DNA of 64,000 bases from UBA6627 sp965248675 (GCA_965248675.1 CBDFJZ010000008.1:248001-312000), one strand, 5' to 3'. Shown: positions 43,167 through 52,580, counted from the first letter of the stretch. Translations and numbers: made by a program. Notes: generated by a model not told the origin, from the sequence alone.

Positions 43167-44271
43167 ATGGCATTGCCGAACAAGAGAACAGTCGCCACGT
43201 GGTTCGAAGACGATCACATCAGATTGATTGAACAGGACGTTCCCGATCTGAGGCCGGGAAGCATCGCCGTCGATGTCGGGGCGTCGTCGGTCAGTCCCGG
43301 AAGCGAGCTCAGTGCGAATCGGGACGGGCGCGAGGTGTTGGGCGGATGGCGCAGCCTGGCGGAGCAGGGGCGGTCCGCGGACGCGGGCAGTCAACCGCGT
43401 GCCTATGGTGGCTACTCGAACGCCGGCATCGTGATCGCGGTCGGCGAGGGCGTGACGCGCTTCAGGCCGGGCGACCGGGTCGCGTGCATAGGCGGGGGCT
43501 ATGCCGTGCACCGATACCGCGATCGTGCCGCGCAATCTCGCTGTCCATCTGCCCGAGCAGGTGACCTACGCGCAGGGAAGCTACGGGATGTTGATGGGCA
43601 CCGCGCTGCACGCGCTGCGGCGAGCCGCCCTCAATTTCGGCGAATCGTATGCTGTGGTGGGGCTGGGCGTCGTCGGTCAGCTCGCGGCGCAACTGCACAT
43701 GCTGGCGGGGAATCGCGTCATCGGCTGGGACACGGTTCCATTCCGGACGGAGATCGCGCGGAAGTGGGGGATCGACGCGACGGTGACGGTCGGTCCGGAA
43801 GATCCCGTCGCACGGACACGCGAGTTCACCGACGGGTACGGTCTCGACGGGGGGGCGATTGCGTTCGGCGGCGAAGCAAGCAGGGCCGTTCAGAGTCTCG
43901 CCCAGAGCATGAAACAGACCCCCGATGGGCATCGGACAGGCACCATCGTCGTGGTCGGGCTGGCGCAATTCACCTACAGCGACCATGAAGCTGCCGGGGT
44001 GACGAATATCGACATTCGCAGTGCGATGCGGACGGGGTCCGGCTATCACGACAAGGAGTGGGAATTCGGCTCCGTCTACCCACCGGTATTCATGCGTTGG
44101 ACCACCACCACGAACCTGGAGCTGTGCATGCGGCTGGTCGCGGACGGCAAGCTCGACGTGGACACACTGATCACACACGTCATCCCGTTTGACGACGTGG
44201 ACGAGGGCATCTCCCAGGCGCTAGAGGATCCCGACACCATGCTCGGAGTCGTGTTTACCCAGGACGGGTAG
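43167..44271 (+). pseudogene. zinc-free-type medium-chain dehydrogenase, frameshifted
   Basis: From ATG 43167 (GGGGAGG upstream) the MDR fold is read: VDVGASSVSPGSELSANRDG, then RAYGGYSNAGIVIAVGEGVTRFRPGDRVAC. After GGGYAVH, one extra C at 43511-43512 breaks the frame; skipping it gives DTAIVPRNLAVHLPEQVTYAQGS. The Rossmann part follows: YAVVGLGVVGQLAAQLH. Cys/His residues for catalytic zinc are not seen at the usual places, as in MDR groups that act on sugars or quinones. The corrected product is 367 residues. Likely function: NAD(P)-linked oxidation in the same pathway as the preceding decarboxylase-like gene. Confidence 0.87.
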
Positions 44272-44393
44272 GGGCGAACCGCTGGATCGTCTCCAGGAAG
44301 ACGATCGGAGTTCGGTGGCGAGTGAGCCGCCGGGGAACCGAATCACGCTCCTGGCGCGCCAACGGCGCCCTCACCGCTGCCCTCGCGCATCCG

Positions 44394-45467
44394 TCAGACC
44401 TGCGGCACGGCCACCCGACGCCCGTCCCGGGCCGACTCGCGCACGGCATCGAGGACGGCCTGACAGCGGAGCCCGTCCTGGAGGTTCGGCGCGGGTGCCC
44501 CGCCGTCGCGGATGCCGCGCTCAAACTCGCGGATCAGGCGCTGGACGGCGGCGATCCGCCAGGTGGGCGCGTCTTCCAGGGGCGGCAGCGAGCCAGGTCG
44601 GGGAAGTTCGTCGAGCTGCTCGGCGCCGGTCTTGCCGCCGCGGACCGGCGCGTCGGAGAGCATCGATTCGTTCTGCGCGACGATGAGGGCGCCGTCCGTG
44701 CCGGCGATGGCGACGCGGAGACCCTGCGTGACCGCATTGACCCACGACTGCGTCAGGGTAACGAGTCCGCCGCCGGCCAGCGTCATGGTGCAGGTCCAGA
44801 AGTCATCGGTGTCGGCCTGGACGGTCGCCCCGCTCTCGGGGTCGCGGCGATCGGCCTTGAACGTGCGCAGATGGGCGCTGACGTCGCGGATCTCCCCGAA
44901 CCACTGACGCACCATGTCGATGTAATGAGAGCCATGTTCATTGAGCGTGCCGCCGCCCAGGGCGGCCTGGTCGTGCCAGCTGAAGTCGGGGCCGAGGAAT
45001 TGACTCTCGATCATGAGTTCGATGGTCGCGTGGCGCAGCTCCCCCACGTAGCCGTCGGCAAGGAGTTGCTGGACGTGGAGGCGGGTTGGGGTGAAGCGAA
45101 ACTCGAAGTCGATCATGGCGGTGACACCGGCGGCCTCTGCCGCGGCGTGCATGTCGCGCGCGTCTTGCAGGTTCATGGCGATCGGCTTCTCGCAGAGGAC
45201 GTGCTTCCCGGCGGCGGCGGCGGCGAGCATGATCTCCCGGTGCGTCGGGGTCGGCGTAACGATCGCGACAGCGTCCAAGTCGTCGCGTTCGACCAGAGCG
45301 CGATAATCCGCGGTCGCGACCGGGATACCGAGGCGGGACGCCTGGTCGGGGAGATCGGCGTCGACGCTGCAGAGCGCGCCCACCTCCCAGCCCTGGGCGC
45401 GAAACGCCGGGAGGACAGAATTCGTGGCATGGGGGCCAGTGCCCAGAATGCCCACTCGTAGCGACAT
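44394..45467 (-). CDS. Gfo/Idh/MocA family NAD(P) oxidoreductase
   Basis: The 357-residue enzyme begins MSLRVGILGTGPHA, the Rossmann loop, and has the family's CEKPIAMN at 92-99 with the catalytic Lys94. The C-terminal domain has FRFTPTRLH and LNEHGSHYIDMVRQWFG, the HxxxD-like catalytic His. These enzymes act on sugars, inositols, or related alcohols. ATG 45467 follows GGAGGT at 7 nt. It converges on the medium-chain dehydrogenase across a 122-bp gap. Confidence 0.94.
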   Translation of the reverse strand: MSLRVGILGTGPHATNSVLPAFRAQGWEVGALCSVDADLPDQASRLGIPVATADYRALVERDDLDAVAIVTPTPTHREIMLAAAAAGKHVLCEKPIAMNLQDARDMHAAAEAAGVTAMIDFEFRFTPTRLHVQQLLADGYVGELRHATIELMIESQFLGPDFSWHDQAALGGGTLNEHGSHYIDMVRQWFGEIRDVSAHLRTFKADRRDPESGATVQADTDDFWTCTMTLAGGGLVTLTQSWVNAVTQGLRVAIAGTDGALIVAQNESMLSDAPVRGGKTGAEQLDELPRPGSLPPLEDAPTWRIAAVQRLIREFERGIRDGGAPAPNLQDGLRCQAVLDAVRESARDGRRVAVPQV

Positions 45468-45833
45468 CGCGCGTACCTCCGTCTCTCGGCCGTCGGGCCG
45501 CCGTGAGCGCAGCTTTGCAGTGCGGTCGGGGTCAGGCAAGCCCGGATCCCAGGCATCGTCTATCTCTCCGAAAACGCCTACAGCCCGGGGTCCCGGTGAT
45601 CGAACCGTCGCGACGACATCACGACCTGCCTCACTGAGGTCGCGGTGCCGGACGTCTACCTGTGGGACCACAAAATGCGATCCGCGTAGGCGTGATCGAG
45701 TTTCGTGGCCGCAAAGCATGCTGGGCGCGCGCGGCCCAGATCTGGTGCCAATCGCCCCCGGTGGGCGCGTGCTCCGGGCGGACGCGGCGATCGAGGATCT
45801 GCCCGATCGCCTCGTCGAGCGTCTATGCCATCG
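45468..45833. other. 366-bp region without a convincing gene
   Basis: Open frames exist on both strands but none reads like protein. It separates two minus-strand genes with different styles and may be the right-hand edge of a foreign block. I see no RNA gene, hairpin terminator or strong repeat in it. Confidence 0.5.
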
Positions 45834-46817
45834 CTAACCGGCTCGCGCGGCGGCCGCGACGAGCGCGCGCGGCTCAGGTCCCACCGCCGGCGAGACCGCA
45901 CAGCCGCCGGTGACGAAGGTGCGCTCGTGCCCCTCGGCGAGGATCGACCGCACCTCGTCGCTGGTCGCGTCGGGCGCCGTGTCGAGGTTGGCGCGGTCGA
46001 TGCCGCCCATCACCGCCTTGTCGGTCAGCGCCCGCACGTCGGCGAGCGAGCGGTTGCCCTCGCCGTGGTCGTCCCAGTTGAACGCGGCGACCGGGTAGTC
46101 GAGCAGCAACTCGAGCATGTTGTGGTCCTGGCAGACGTGGAGGACGTTGAACGGCGCGTCGCGCACGGCTGAGAGCACCTGCAGGTCGTAAGGGCGGCCG
46201 TACTCGCGGTAGAAGTCCTCACTGCAGGTGTCGTAGCTGCTCCAGAACAGCGGCGCGTAGAAGACGCCGGACGCTCCCGCCTCGATCGTCGCGGCTCCGT
46301 AAGCAGCGAGCGTCTGAGCGACCGCCGCCATCGCGCGGTGCACCCGCGCCGGGTCTTCGGCCGCGAAGTCCTGGATGTTCGACGGGCGCCCCGCCAGCAT
46401 CGCCGTCACCGCGAGTGGCGAGAACAGCGTCTGGATCACGTCGACCTCGTCGCCGACCTCCTCCAGCAGCATGCGCAATCCCCGGAGGTGTTCTGCGAAT
46501 GGGCCGCCGGTCGGGTCGACCGGAAGGATCGTGTCTAGGTCCTCGGGCGCGTGGACCGGCCTCGAGACCGCGCGCGGGTTCTCCTGGCCGTCGGGCGGCT
46601 GGTACTCGGCGCCCCAGGCCTCGGCGAACATCGTCCAGCGCGGGTTGAGCTTGATGAAGTCCCAGTCGTGCGCGCGGTACTGCTCGAGCGTCGCCGCGAC
46701 GAGGCCTTCCTGCGACCACTCGCGCAGGTAGTCGTGACCCCACATCGAGACCGCGGGCCGGTCGACCGCGGCGCCGGCGAGCGTCGCCCGCACTCGTTCT
46801 TGCTTCGTCATCGCCAT
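45834..46817 (-). CDS. uroporphyrinogen decarboxylase-family methyltransferase (MtaA/CmuA-like)
   Basis: This 327-residue protein has the UroD barrel. TKQERVRATLAGAAVDRPAVSMWGH begins it, and the zinc-ligand pattern of cobamide methyltransferases, HxC and a later Cys, is present as LHVCQDHN and VTGGCAV. This puts it with MtaA/MtbA/CmuA rather than heme-pathway HemE, which lacks those ligands. Such enzymes transfer methyl groups between corrinoid proteins and thiols. No corrinoid protein gene is adjacent. An LLM gene lies 35 bp upstream on the same strand, so the two may form one operon. Confidence 0.92.
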   Translation of the reverse strand: MAMTKQERVRATLAGAAVDRPAVSMWGHDYLREWSQEGLVAATLEQYRAHDWDFIKLNPRWTMFAEAWGAEYQPPDGQENPRAVSRPVHAPEDLDTILPVDPTGGPFAEHLRGLRMLLEEVGDEVDVIQTLFSPLAVTAMLAGRPSNIQDFAAEDPARVHRAMAAVAQTLAAYGAATIEAGASGVFYAPLFWSSYDTCSEDFYREYGRPYDLQVLSAVRDAPFNVLHVCQDHNMLELLLDYPVAAFNWDDHGEGNRSLADVRALTDKAVMGGIDRANLDTAPDATSDEVRSILAEGHERTFVTGGCAVSPAVGPEPRALVAAAARAG

Positions 46818-46852
46818 GCGACACCCCCGCCGCTCGTACCTCGTGATTGGTG

Positions 46853-47908
46853 CTACGCCGTCGCGGCAGGTACCTCCGCGTTGACACCCTTGAACACGTC
46901 CATGAACCGCCCGAGCGTGTCGAGCCGCTCCCGCATCGTCTCTCCGGCCGGCGCGACCCGCAGCGTGGTGACGCCGTTGTCGCGGAAGGCCCGGATGCGG
47001 GCCTTCACCATCTCCTCGGTTCCGAGGAGGTTCGACTTCACGACGAAGTCGTCCGGGATCAGCGCGGCCGCCGCCTCGCGCTCGCGAGCGAGCCAGAGCT
47101 TCAGCACCTCTTCAGTCAGCTCGCCATAGCCCTGCCGGGTGTAGGCATCGCGGTAGAAGTTGTGCTCGGGTGACCCCATCGCGCCCATCTCGAAGGCGAA
47201 GCCCGGCTTCCGAGGCTGGATCAACGCATCGAGGTCGTCGCCGAACTGGACGACGCCGCCAGCGACGCGCTCGATCTCCTCGAAGTTGCGGCCGGCGGCC
47301 TCGGCGCCGGCGCGGATCTCGTCGAGGAAGACGTCGGCGTGTTCGGGGATGAAGGAGGAGGCGATCCAGCCGTCGGCGAGCTCGCCGGTCATCCGCAGGC
47401 TGCGCGGGCCGAGCGTCGCGAGGTAGATCGGGACGTCGCGCGGCGGGGCGGCGGGGCGGAGCGCGCGGCCTTCGCCGCCGGGGAGTGGGAGCTGGTAGAC
47501 CTTGCCCTCGTAGGCCACGCGTTCGCCGCTGGTGGCCAGGCGGACGATCTCGACGGTCTCACGGAGGCGCGTGTAGGGCGGGTTGAAGGGGACGCCGTGC
47601 CAACCCTCGATCACCTGCGGGCCGCTGGTGCCGAGACCGAGCACGAAACGATCGCCGGTCATGGAGGCGAGCGCGAGCGCGCTCATTGCGACCGCCGCCG
47701 GGGAGCGAGCGCCGACCTGGGCGATCGAGCAGCCGAGCGTGATGCGCGAGGTCTTGCCCGCGAAGTACGCGACCGGCGTGAAGGCGTCGAAGCCCCATGT
47801 CTCACCGCTCCAGGCGCTGTCGACGCCGAGTCGCTCGACCTCGGAGATCCAGGTCTCGGCGGCCTGCCAGTCCTCGTTCTGTACGCCGAGGCCGACGGCG
47901 AGCTTCAT
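46853..47908 (-). CDS. LLM-class F420-dependent oxidoreductase
   Basis: A 351-residue luciferase-like enzyme with MKLAVGLGVQNEDWQAAETWISEVERLGVDSAWSGE, then GARSPAAVAMSALALASMTGDRFVLGLGTSGPQV and VPIYLATLGPRSLRMTGELADGW. This matches the N5,N10-methylene-H4MPT-reductase-like F420 group. It stands between the UroD-type methyltransferase and a DinB protein; its ATG overlaps the TGA of the DinB gene as ATGA. Its last 15 residues are Ala-rich. Reaction unknown. Confidence 0.94.
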   Translation of the reverse strand: MKLAVGLGVQNEDWQAAETWISEVERLGVDSAWSGETWGFDAFTPVAYFAGKTSRITLGCSIAQVGARSPAAVAMSALALASMTGDRFVLGLGTSGPQVIEGWHGVPFNPPYTRLRETVEIVRLATSGERVAYEGKVYQLPLPGGEGRALRPAAPPRDVPIYLATLGPRSLRMTGELADGWIASSFIPEHADVFLDEIRAGAEAAGRNFEEIERVAGGVVQFGDDLDALIQPRKPGFAFEMGAMGSPEHNFYRDAYTRQGYGELTEEVLKLWLAREREAAAALIPDDFVVKSNLLGTEEMVKARIRAFRDNGVTTLRVAPAGETMRERLDTLGRFMDVFKGVNAEVPAATA

Positions 47909-48441
47909 TCGCCAGACCGCGGGTAGCCGGCAGCCGACTTGACCGCTTCGATCTGGCCTCTGTGGTCGAGGTCATGCGTGCGCTGGAACAGGTACCACGC
48001 GCGGGCGTGCAGCTCGCCGAACATCGAGTGCGGGGCAGTTGGCTCGAGTGGCGGGGTTGGCGGCAGCTGCTGGGTGACGGCCGCCCAATCGATGCCGTCC
48101 TCGCGCAGTTCGGTGCGCAGCTCATCCATCGAGGCGCCGGTGGTCGTTCGAGGCGGATCGATGTTCGATGAGTCGCCGGTCTCGCCGGCGGAGAGCGCCT
48201 GTACGAGCCGGAGCGTGCTGCGCGAGCCGTTCAAGATGTGGTGCGCGACCTCCTTGATGCTCCAGTCCTCGGCGGACGGCGACCACTCGGACTCGGGGTC
48301 GTCGACCTTGTCGAGCGACTCGAGCAGTTCGAGGCGGGCCTTCACCGCGCGGGGCCAGAGTTCGCTGAAGGTGTAGCGCTCGCCCTGAGAGACGTAGTAG
48401 CCGTGCATGCGGTCGAACTCGGCCTGCTGATCGCTGGTCAT
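47905..48441 (-). CDS. DinB-like four-helix protein
   Basis: The 178-residue product belongs to the DinB/YfiT bundle family of metal-binding or thiol-dependent transferases. The helix WSIKEVAHHILNGSRSTLRL bears a metal-ligand His, and HDLDHRGQIEAVK near the end another. ATG 48441. Its TGA overlaps the ATG of the LLM gene, so they are coupled. In actinobacteria such proteins are mycothiol-dependent enzymes; here the thiol partner is unknown. Confidence 0.87.
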   Translation of the reverse strand: MTSDQQAEFDRMHGYYVSQGERYTFSELWPRAVKARLELLESLDKVDDPESEWSPSAEDWSIKEVAHHILNGSRSTLRLVQALSAGETGDSSNIDPPRTTTGASMDELRTELREDGIDWAAVTQQLPPTPPLEPTAPHSMFGELHARAWYLFQRTHDLDHRGQIEAVKSAAGYPRSGE

Positions 48442-48739
48442 GGCGGCGCCTTTGGCTTGTCGCGATGGTCGCGCCCGGACTCTAGAAGAGTGCGCATCGC
48501 AGCGCCACCATTCGCGACCACGCGTGCGAGGCGGCGGCACGCCCGGATACGGCCGTCTGCGGCACGGGGATCGGGAGGCGCGGGCCGGCGCGGAGTCGAG
48601 CATGCTGACGGCCCCTCGGAGGCCGTTGCTGGTGTGACCAGTGCGTGGCACATGCGCTCCTCGAAGACCTGAGGAGGAGCGAGGTGTGCGCGGTCAGCAA
48701 CGCTGGCGACAGAGCCGGTGGTTCGGGGTCGTGCACGGG
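48442..48739. other. 298-bp intergenic region, no gene seen
   Basis: Short frames occur on both strands but none has protein character. GAGGCCG/CGGCCCC-like inverted matches near 48609-48630 might form a weak hairpin. A 17-bp match to 52,674-52,690 occurs near 48,588; I take it as chance. Confidence 0.45.
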
Positions 48740-49375
48740 TTAGCGGTTGTTGCTGGTTCGCTCCGTGGCGGCCAGGCTTCGTTGCCGGTCACGGTGTGCG
48801 CGCGCTTTCGCTCGGTTGCCGCAGACAGCCATTGAGCACCACCGACGTCGGTGGGACTTGCTCCGATCGTCGAACCAGAGCGTACAGGTCGGGTTCTCGC
48901 AGTTCCGGATGAAGGCGCGGCGATCGCTGACGATCAGATCGGCGATCGCTTCCGCGAGCAGGGCCGTCACCGCCGCCGGTTTGGTCCAGCGTCTACTCTT
49001 AGTAAGGACCACGCCATCCGCGCCGGCTTCGAGTTGGCGGTGCGTACTGGCGTCCGCGAGCAGCGCGTTCAGCCGCTCGAATAGATCGCAGAGATCAGCC
49101 TCGCCGCCGAGCACCCGCACGAGGCCGCGCCGCCACCATTCACGCAGCTCGATCACGTCCCGCGCGAGCTGGTCGAGTGTGCGGCGGGAGTGACGCGAAC
49201 CGAGTTCGCGGCGGTCGTCCTCGGTAAGTAAACCTGTCGCGACGAGCCACTCGAGGAGTGCGGGGCCATCGGTCAGCAGCTCGACTGCTGGTCCATTCGT
49301 CTGCGCTTGTGCGGTGCTGTTGAGCAGGGTCAACGCCGGGTGACCACCGACTGTGATCAGGTCGCTCTCGTCCAT
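48740..49375 (-). CDS. CGNR zinc-finger / ABATE-domain regulator
   Basis: The 211-residue protein has an N-terminal ABATE domain (VGGHPALTLLNSTAQAQ, LLEWLVATGLL) and a C-terminal CGNR zinc finger, CENPTCTLWFDDRSKSHRRRWCSMAVCGNRAKARAHR. This architecture is that of putative stress-responsive transcription regulators of Actinobacteria and Chloroflexota. It is divergent from the azoreductase gene, and a palindrome lies in the shared 169-bp gap, so it probably controls that gene and itself. Confidence 0.93.
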   Translation of the reverse strand: MDESDLITVGGHPALTLLNSTAQAQTNGPAVELLTDGPALLEWLVATGLLTEDDRRELGSRHSRRTLDQLARDVIELREWWRRGLVRVLGGEADLCDLFERLNALLADASTHRQLEAGADGVVLTKSRRWTKPAAVTALLAEAIADLIVSDRRAFIRNCENPTCTLWFDDRSKSHRRRWCSMAVCGNRAKARAHRDRQRSLAATERTSNNR

Positions 49376-49402
49376 CGCGGCAATCCTTCGCTGAGCTCAG
49401 CG

Positions 49403-49419
49403 TAACCGTTGAACTGTTA
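49403..49419. promoter_or_regulatory. palindromic operator candidate TAACnGTTnAACnGTTA
   Basis: The 17-bp site TAACCGTTGAACTGTTA is a near-perfect palindrome with three unpaired positions at n. It lies 2 bp upstream of the -35 of the azoreductase promoter. A second perfect palindrome, GCTGAGCTCAGC, is at 49390-49401. Either could be the binding site of the CGNR regulator. Confidence 0.5.
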
Positions 49420-49420
49420 T

Positions 49421-49449
49421 TTGACTAGTTAGCAATGTGCCCGTAACCT
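49421..49449 (+). promoter_or_regulatory. promoter of the azoreductase gene
   Basis: TTGACT (49421-49426) and TAACCT (49444-49449) are separated by 17 bp, a good sigma-70-like pair. The transcript would have a leader of about 90 nt. Confidence 0.55.
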
Positions 49450-49544
49450 TCGTTTCTCATCGATAGCGGTTACTCACGCCAGCTCGCCGTCACCCCGGCG
49501 GTCGGTCCGCGAACCGAATAGCCGTCATGAAAAGGACGTGGAAC

Positions 49545-50225
49545 ATGAATCGACTGCTGTACGTTTCCGCCTCGCCTCGAGGAGATGCCTCCCAGTCAAA
49601 CGGGGTCGCCCAGGTGTTCCTCGAGGCGCTTCGAGAGTCCAATCCCGGCGTCAGGGTCGACACGATGGACCGCTGGGCCGAACCGCTGCCGCCGTACGCC
49701 CGCGCCGGCGCCAACGCGAAGATGACCGTGTTCGGCGGGGGCGAGCCCACCGGCGACGAGGCTCAGGCCTGGGCCAAGGTGCGAGCCGTGTTCGAGCGGT
49801 TCGACGCGGCGGACCAGTATCTCTTCGCGGTACCGATGTGGAACGCCAACATCCCTTATGTCCTGAAGCACCTCATCGACATCATCACCCAGCCCGGACT
49901 CACCTTCTCTTTCGACCCCAGCACCGGCTATACACCGCTGCTCACGGGGAAGAAGGCGGCCGTCGTCTACACCGCCGGCGTCCAGCCCCAGGCTGACCCT
50001 GCCTTCGGAACCGACTTTCAGATCCCGTTCTTCACCGATTGGCTGCAGTCGATCGGCATCTCCGACATCACCAACATCGAGTTCAGGCCGACCGTGCTGA
50101 ACGCCGACGTGGACGCCGCTCGCGAAGCCGCCAACGCCTCCGCCCGTCGCGCGGCGAAGATGTTCGCCCAGCCGTCGCTCAGGTCTCACCTCGACCGGAT
50201 GCGCCCGGCGGCACATGCGCGGTAG
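49545..50225 (+). CDS. azoR: FMN-dependent NADH-azoreductase / quinone reductase
   Basis: The 226-residue flavodoxin-fold enzyme begins MNRLLYVSASPRGDASQSN, the FMN-phosphate loop, and has VPMWNANIPYVLKHLIDIITQPGLTFSF, the strongly conserved AzoR flavin/active-site segment. It reduces quinones and azo dyes by two electrons and is usually induced by electrophile stress. ATG 49545 with AAGGACG upstream is preferred over ATG 49527, which adds six atypical residues. It is divergent from the CGNR regulator gene. Confidence 0.93.
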   Translation: MNRLLYVSASPRGDASQSNGVAQVFLEALRESNPGVRVDTMDRWAEPLPPYARAGANAKMTVFGGGEPTGDEAQAWAKVRAVFERFDAADQYLFAVPMWNANIPYVLKHLIDIITQPGLTFSFDPSTGYTPLLTGKKAAVVYTAGVQPQADPAFGTDFQIPFFTDWLQSIGISDITNIEFRPTVLNADVDAAREAANASARRAAKMFAQPSLRSHLDRMRPAAHAR

Positions 50226-50313
50226 CGAGCATGACCGGAAGCATCCGGGTCAATGTCGCTACGTGAGGCGCGGTGCCGCGGGAGCGGCCCACGGTCCAGC
50301 AAAGGACCCGTCC

Positions 50314-51762
50314 TTAGCGCTCGGTGAACTCGTGGCTGGCGGCGACGAGGTGCCCGCCACGCGTCGCGGGAGCCACCACGAGCCGCTGCGTGTAGTCGCC
50401 GCCATCGAGGATCCTCGAAGCCACGTGTTGCTCGATGGCTGGCGCCGCGTCGGCGGCAGCGTCGACCAGCGCCTCCTCGATCACTCGCCCATCCATGTGC
50501 GGCGGCGCCTCGAGCCCGAGGATGCGGAGGACGGTCGGCGCGAGATCCGGGTGCCCGGTGACGGCGCCGACCGAGGCGCGCTCGCGGAAGGCGGGTCCGC
50601 GGGCGACGGTGTACGTGCGCAGCTCACGAGGACTCATCGAGCCGTGCTGTCCCTGGGCGGGCCGGCCGGCGATGACGTAGGCGTAGCCGGGTTGTCCGTG
50701 TTCGTTCGGTCGGTCCTCCCAGGAGAACGAGAGCGCGAGGTCCGGCCCGCGCGGACCGTCGAGGCCGAGGAGTGAGGTGGAGTGCGTTCCTTCCAGCTCG
50801 AACCGATCGGCTACGAGGATCGGCCCGGCCCAATGCTCGCCCATGAGGTAGGTAGCCAGCCGGTCGACGACCGCGGCGTCGCCGTCTGGCACGTAGAGCA
50901 GCGCCGCGCCGCCGTTGCCCGCGACCGCGACGCCGCCCGGCTCGTGCGGTGGCGCGAAGCCGGCTTCGAGCAGCAGCTCGGGCAGCGGGACGATCGCGTC
51001 GACCGTCGAGTGGCCGTGATCGCAGGTGACGATCACGTTGGTCTGCTCGGAGCGGCCGGACGCCTCGAGGTGGTCGAGCAGGCGGCCGAACCCGGCGTCC
51101 GCGACGCGGACCGCGTCGTGGACGCGCGGCGAGTTGAGCGCGGAGCCGTGCTGCGATCCGTCGGGCTCGGAGCACCAGAGGAGGGCGACGGCGGGGTCGC
51201 GTTCGTCGAGCACGTACTGAGTTGTAACGTCGATCAGGCGCTCGATGCGGGCGGTGTTGGGGAGCGCCGCGTCCGGCCATTGCCCGAAGCGGCTGAAGAG
51301 CTCCTCGGAAAGGCCGAGCGGCAGCGCGTAGTCCGGGTGGATGGTGGCGCCGTGCATCGCCTCGTCGCCGTTGGGGTGGTGCACGAAGGACTGTCCGGTC
51401 GAGCCGATACCGGTCGCGACGTATTCGAGTCCCTGCTGGGCGAGCAGCTCCGCGAGCGTGGGGACGAGCAGCACGCGACCCGCGCGCTCGCGCAGCTCGA
51501 GGAGCTCGGGCCGCATGGCGTTCATCGGCTCGGTGGGGTGGTACTCGGGAATGATGGAGCGGTTGCCCGGGAGGCCGTGGGCGCCAGGAAAGCAGCCGGT
51601 GACGATCGATGAGGCGTTGACCCTCGTGACGGTCGGAAACACGGGCTGATGGCGCTCGAAGCGGACGCCCTCGGCGGTGAACGCGCTGAGTCGCGGCATG
51701 AGGTCAGGCGTCACGAGCTCCGCCTGGAGGCCGTCGAAGACGAAGATCACGACCTGCGCCAC
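50314..51762 (-). CDS. type I phosphodiesterase / nucleotide pyrophosphatase (alkaline phosphatase superfamily)
   Basis: This 482-residue enzyme has the metal and nucleophile layout of NPP-type hydrolases. Asp10 (FVFDGLQ) and Thr46 in FPTVTRVNASSIVTG are the first metal ligand and likely nucleophile. The EPDGSQHG, CDHGHS and AQGQHGS motifs supply the remaining two-zinc ligands. No signal peptide is seen, so it is probably cytoplasmic. Substrates in the family range from nucleotides to phosphonoacetate and phospholipids. It faces the azoreductase gene across an 88-bp gap. Confidence 0.92.
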   Translation of the reverse strand: MAQVVIFVFDGLQAELVTPDLMPRLSAFTAEGVRFERHQPVFPTVTRVNASSIVTGCFPGAHGLPGNRSIIPEYHPTEPMNAMRPELLELRERAGRVLLVPTLAELLAQQGLEYVATGIGSTGQSFVHHPNGDEAMHGATIHPDYALPLGLSEELFSRFGQWPDAALPNTARIERLIDVTTQYVLDERDPAVALLWCSEPDGSQHGSALNSPRVHDAVRVADAGFGRLLDHLEASGRSEQTNVIVTCDHGHSTVDAIVPLPELLLEAGFAPPHEPGGVAVAGNGGAALLYVPDGDAAVVDRLATYLMGEHWAGPILVADRFELEGTHSTSLLGLDGPRGPDLALSFSWEDRPNEHGQPGYAYVIAGRPAQGQHGSMSPRELRTYTVARGPAFRERASVGAVTGHPDLAPTVLRILGLEAPPHMDGRVIEEALVDAAADAAPAIEQHVASRILDGGDYTQRLVVAPATRGGHLVAASHEFTER

Positions 51763-51883
51763 ACGCCCTCCTCGGGGCGCACGTATCGTACCGTTCGCCC
51801 CGTCCCTCAGGACCGAGCTGGTTGGTGTCGATAGTCAGATCGGCCGCTTCTCCGCACGAGCGGGCCCGATCGGACGGCCGATG

Positions 51884-52580
51884 CTGACCAGACGTGCCTT
51901 CGGAATGATCGCGATCAGCGCGTTCGCGTTGATGGCCGCCGGCTGCTACCAGGAGGTCAGCGGCGATCAGGCGCTGGACGTCACCTCCACCACCGAGGAG
52001 ACCGCGGCGATCCCCACGGCCACGCCGATCCTCAATCTGCCGGCGCCCGTGATCCTCTCCGTGGAGACGCCGGAGCCGGTGGCGCCCTCGACCGACGTGC
52101 CACCGACGGTACCGGCCTCGGACCCGGTCGCCGCGGTGACCGAGCGGGAGCCGGCGGAGACGCCAACGCCCGAGCCGACCGCGGAACCGACCGCCGCTGC
52201 CTCGCAAGACGGCGCCGAGAGCTTTCCGTTCAGCCATGTCCCAGTTCGCCGCCGCGATCGCGGCACGCGGGCTGGACTACGAGCCCGCCGGGGCGCGGCC
52301 GGGCTGCGACGGACGTGCCGCTGAGGTACGCCACCTTGCCGGCCCCTACGGTCCGCCACTGTCGGTCTGGGTCTACGCGACGCCCGAGGACCTGAAGGCG
52401 GACTGGGTGCTGCCCTCACGCGGCGCGCCGAGCCCGAGGATTGCGGGCTGCGAGATCGACGGTGGGTGGATCTACTGGTCGGAGAACCTCGTGGTTGCGT
52501 TCGAGCCGCAGGCCGAGTGGATTCCGGAAGGCGCGGTCCGCGAGCGGATCGTCGACGCGCTGTGGTCGCTCACGCGCTAA
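51884..52580 (+). pseudogene. lipoprotein with Thr/Pro linker, frameshifted
   Basis: From ATG 51884 a lipoprotein signal is read with Cys22 (LMAAGC), then a 75-residue Thr/Pro/Glu linker. After GAESFPFS one extra C at 52234-52235 shifts the frame; removing it continues MSQFAAAIAARGLDYEP and a domain ending IDALWSLTR. This C-terminal domain has two cysteines (ARPGCD, IAGCEID) that may pair. No family recognised. The corrected length is 231 residues. Divergent from the phosphodiesterase gene. Confidence 0.75.

Noticed and set aside
45424..45901. Several overlapping frames between the Gfo/Idh and UroD-type genes
   Set aside because: None has a ribosome site or coherent residue pattern, and codon-position bias is not gene-like.
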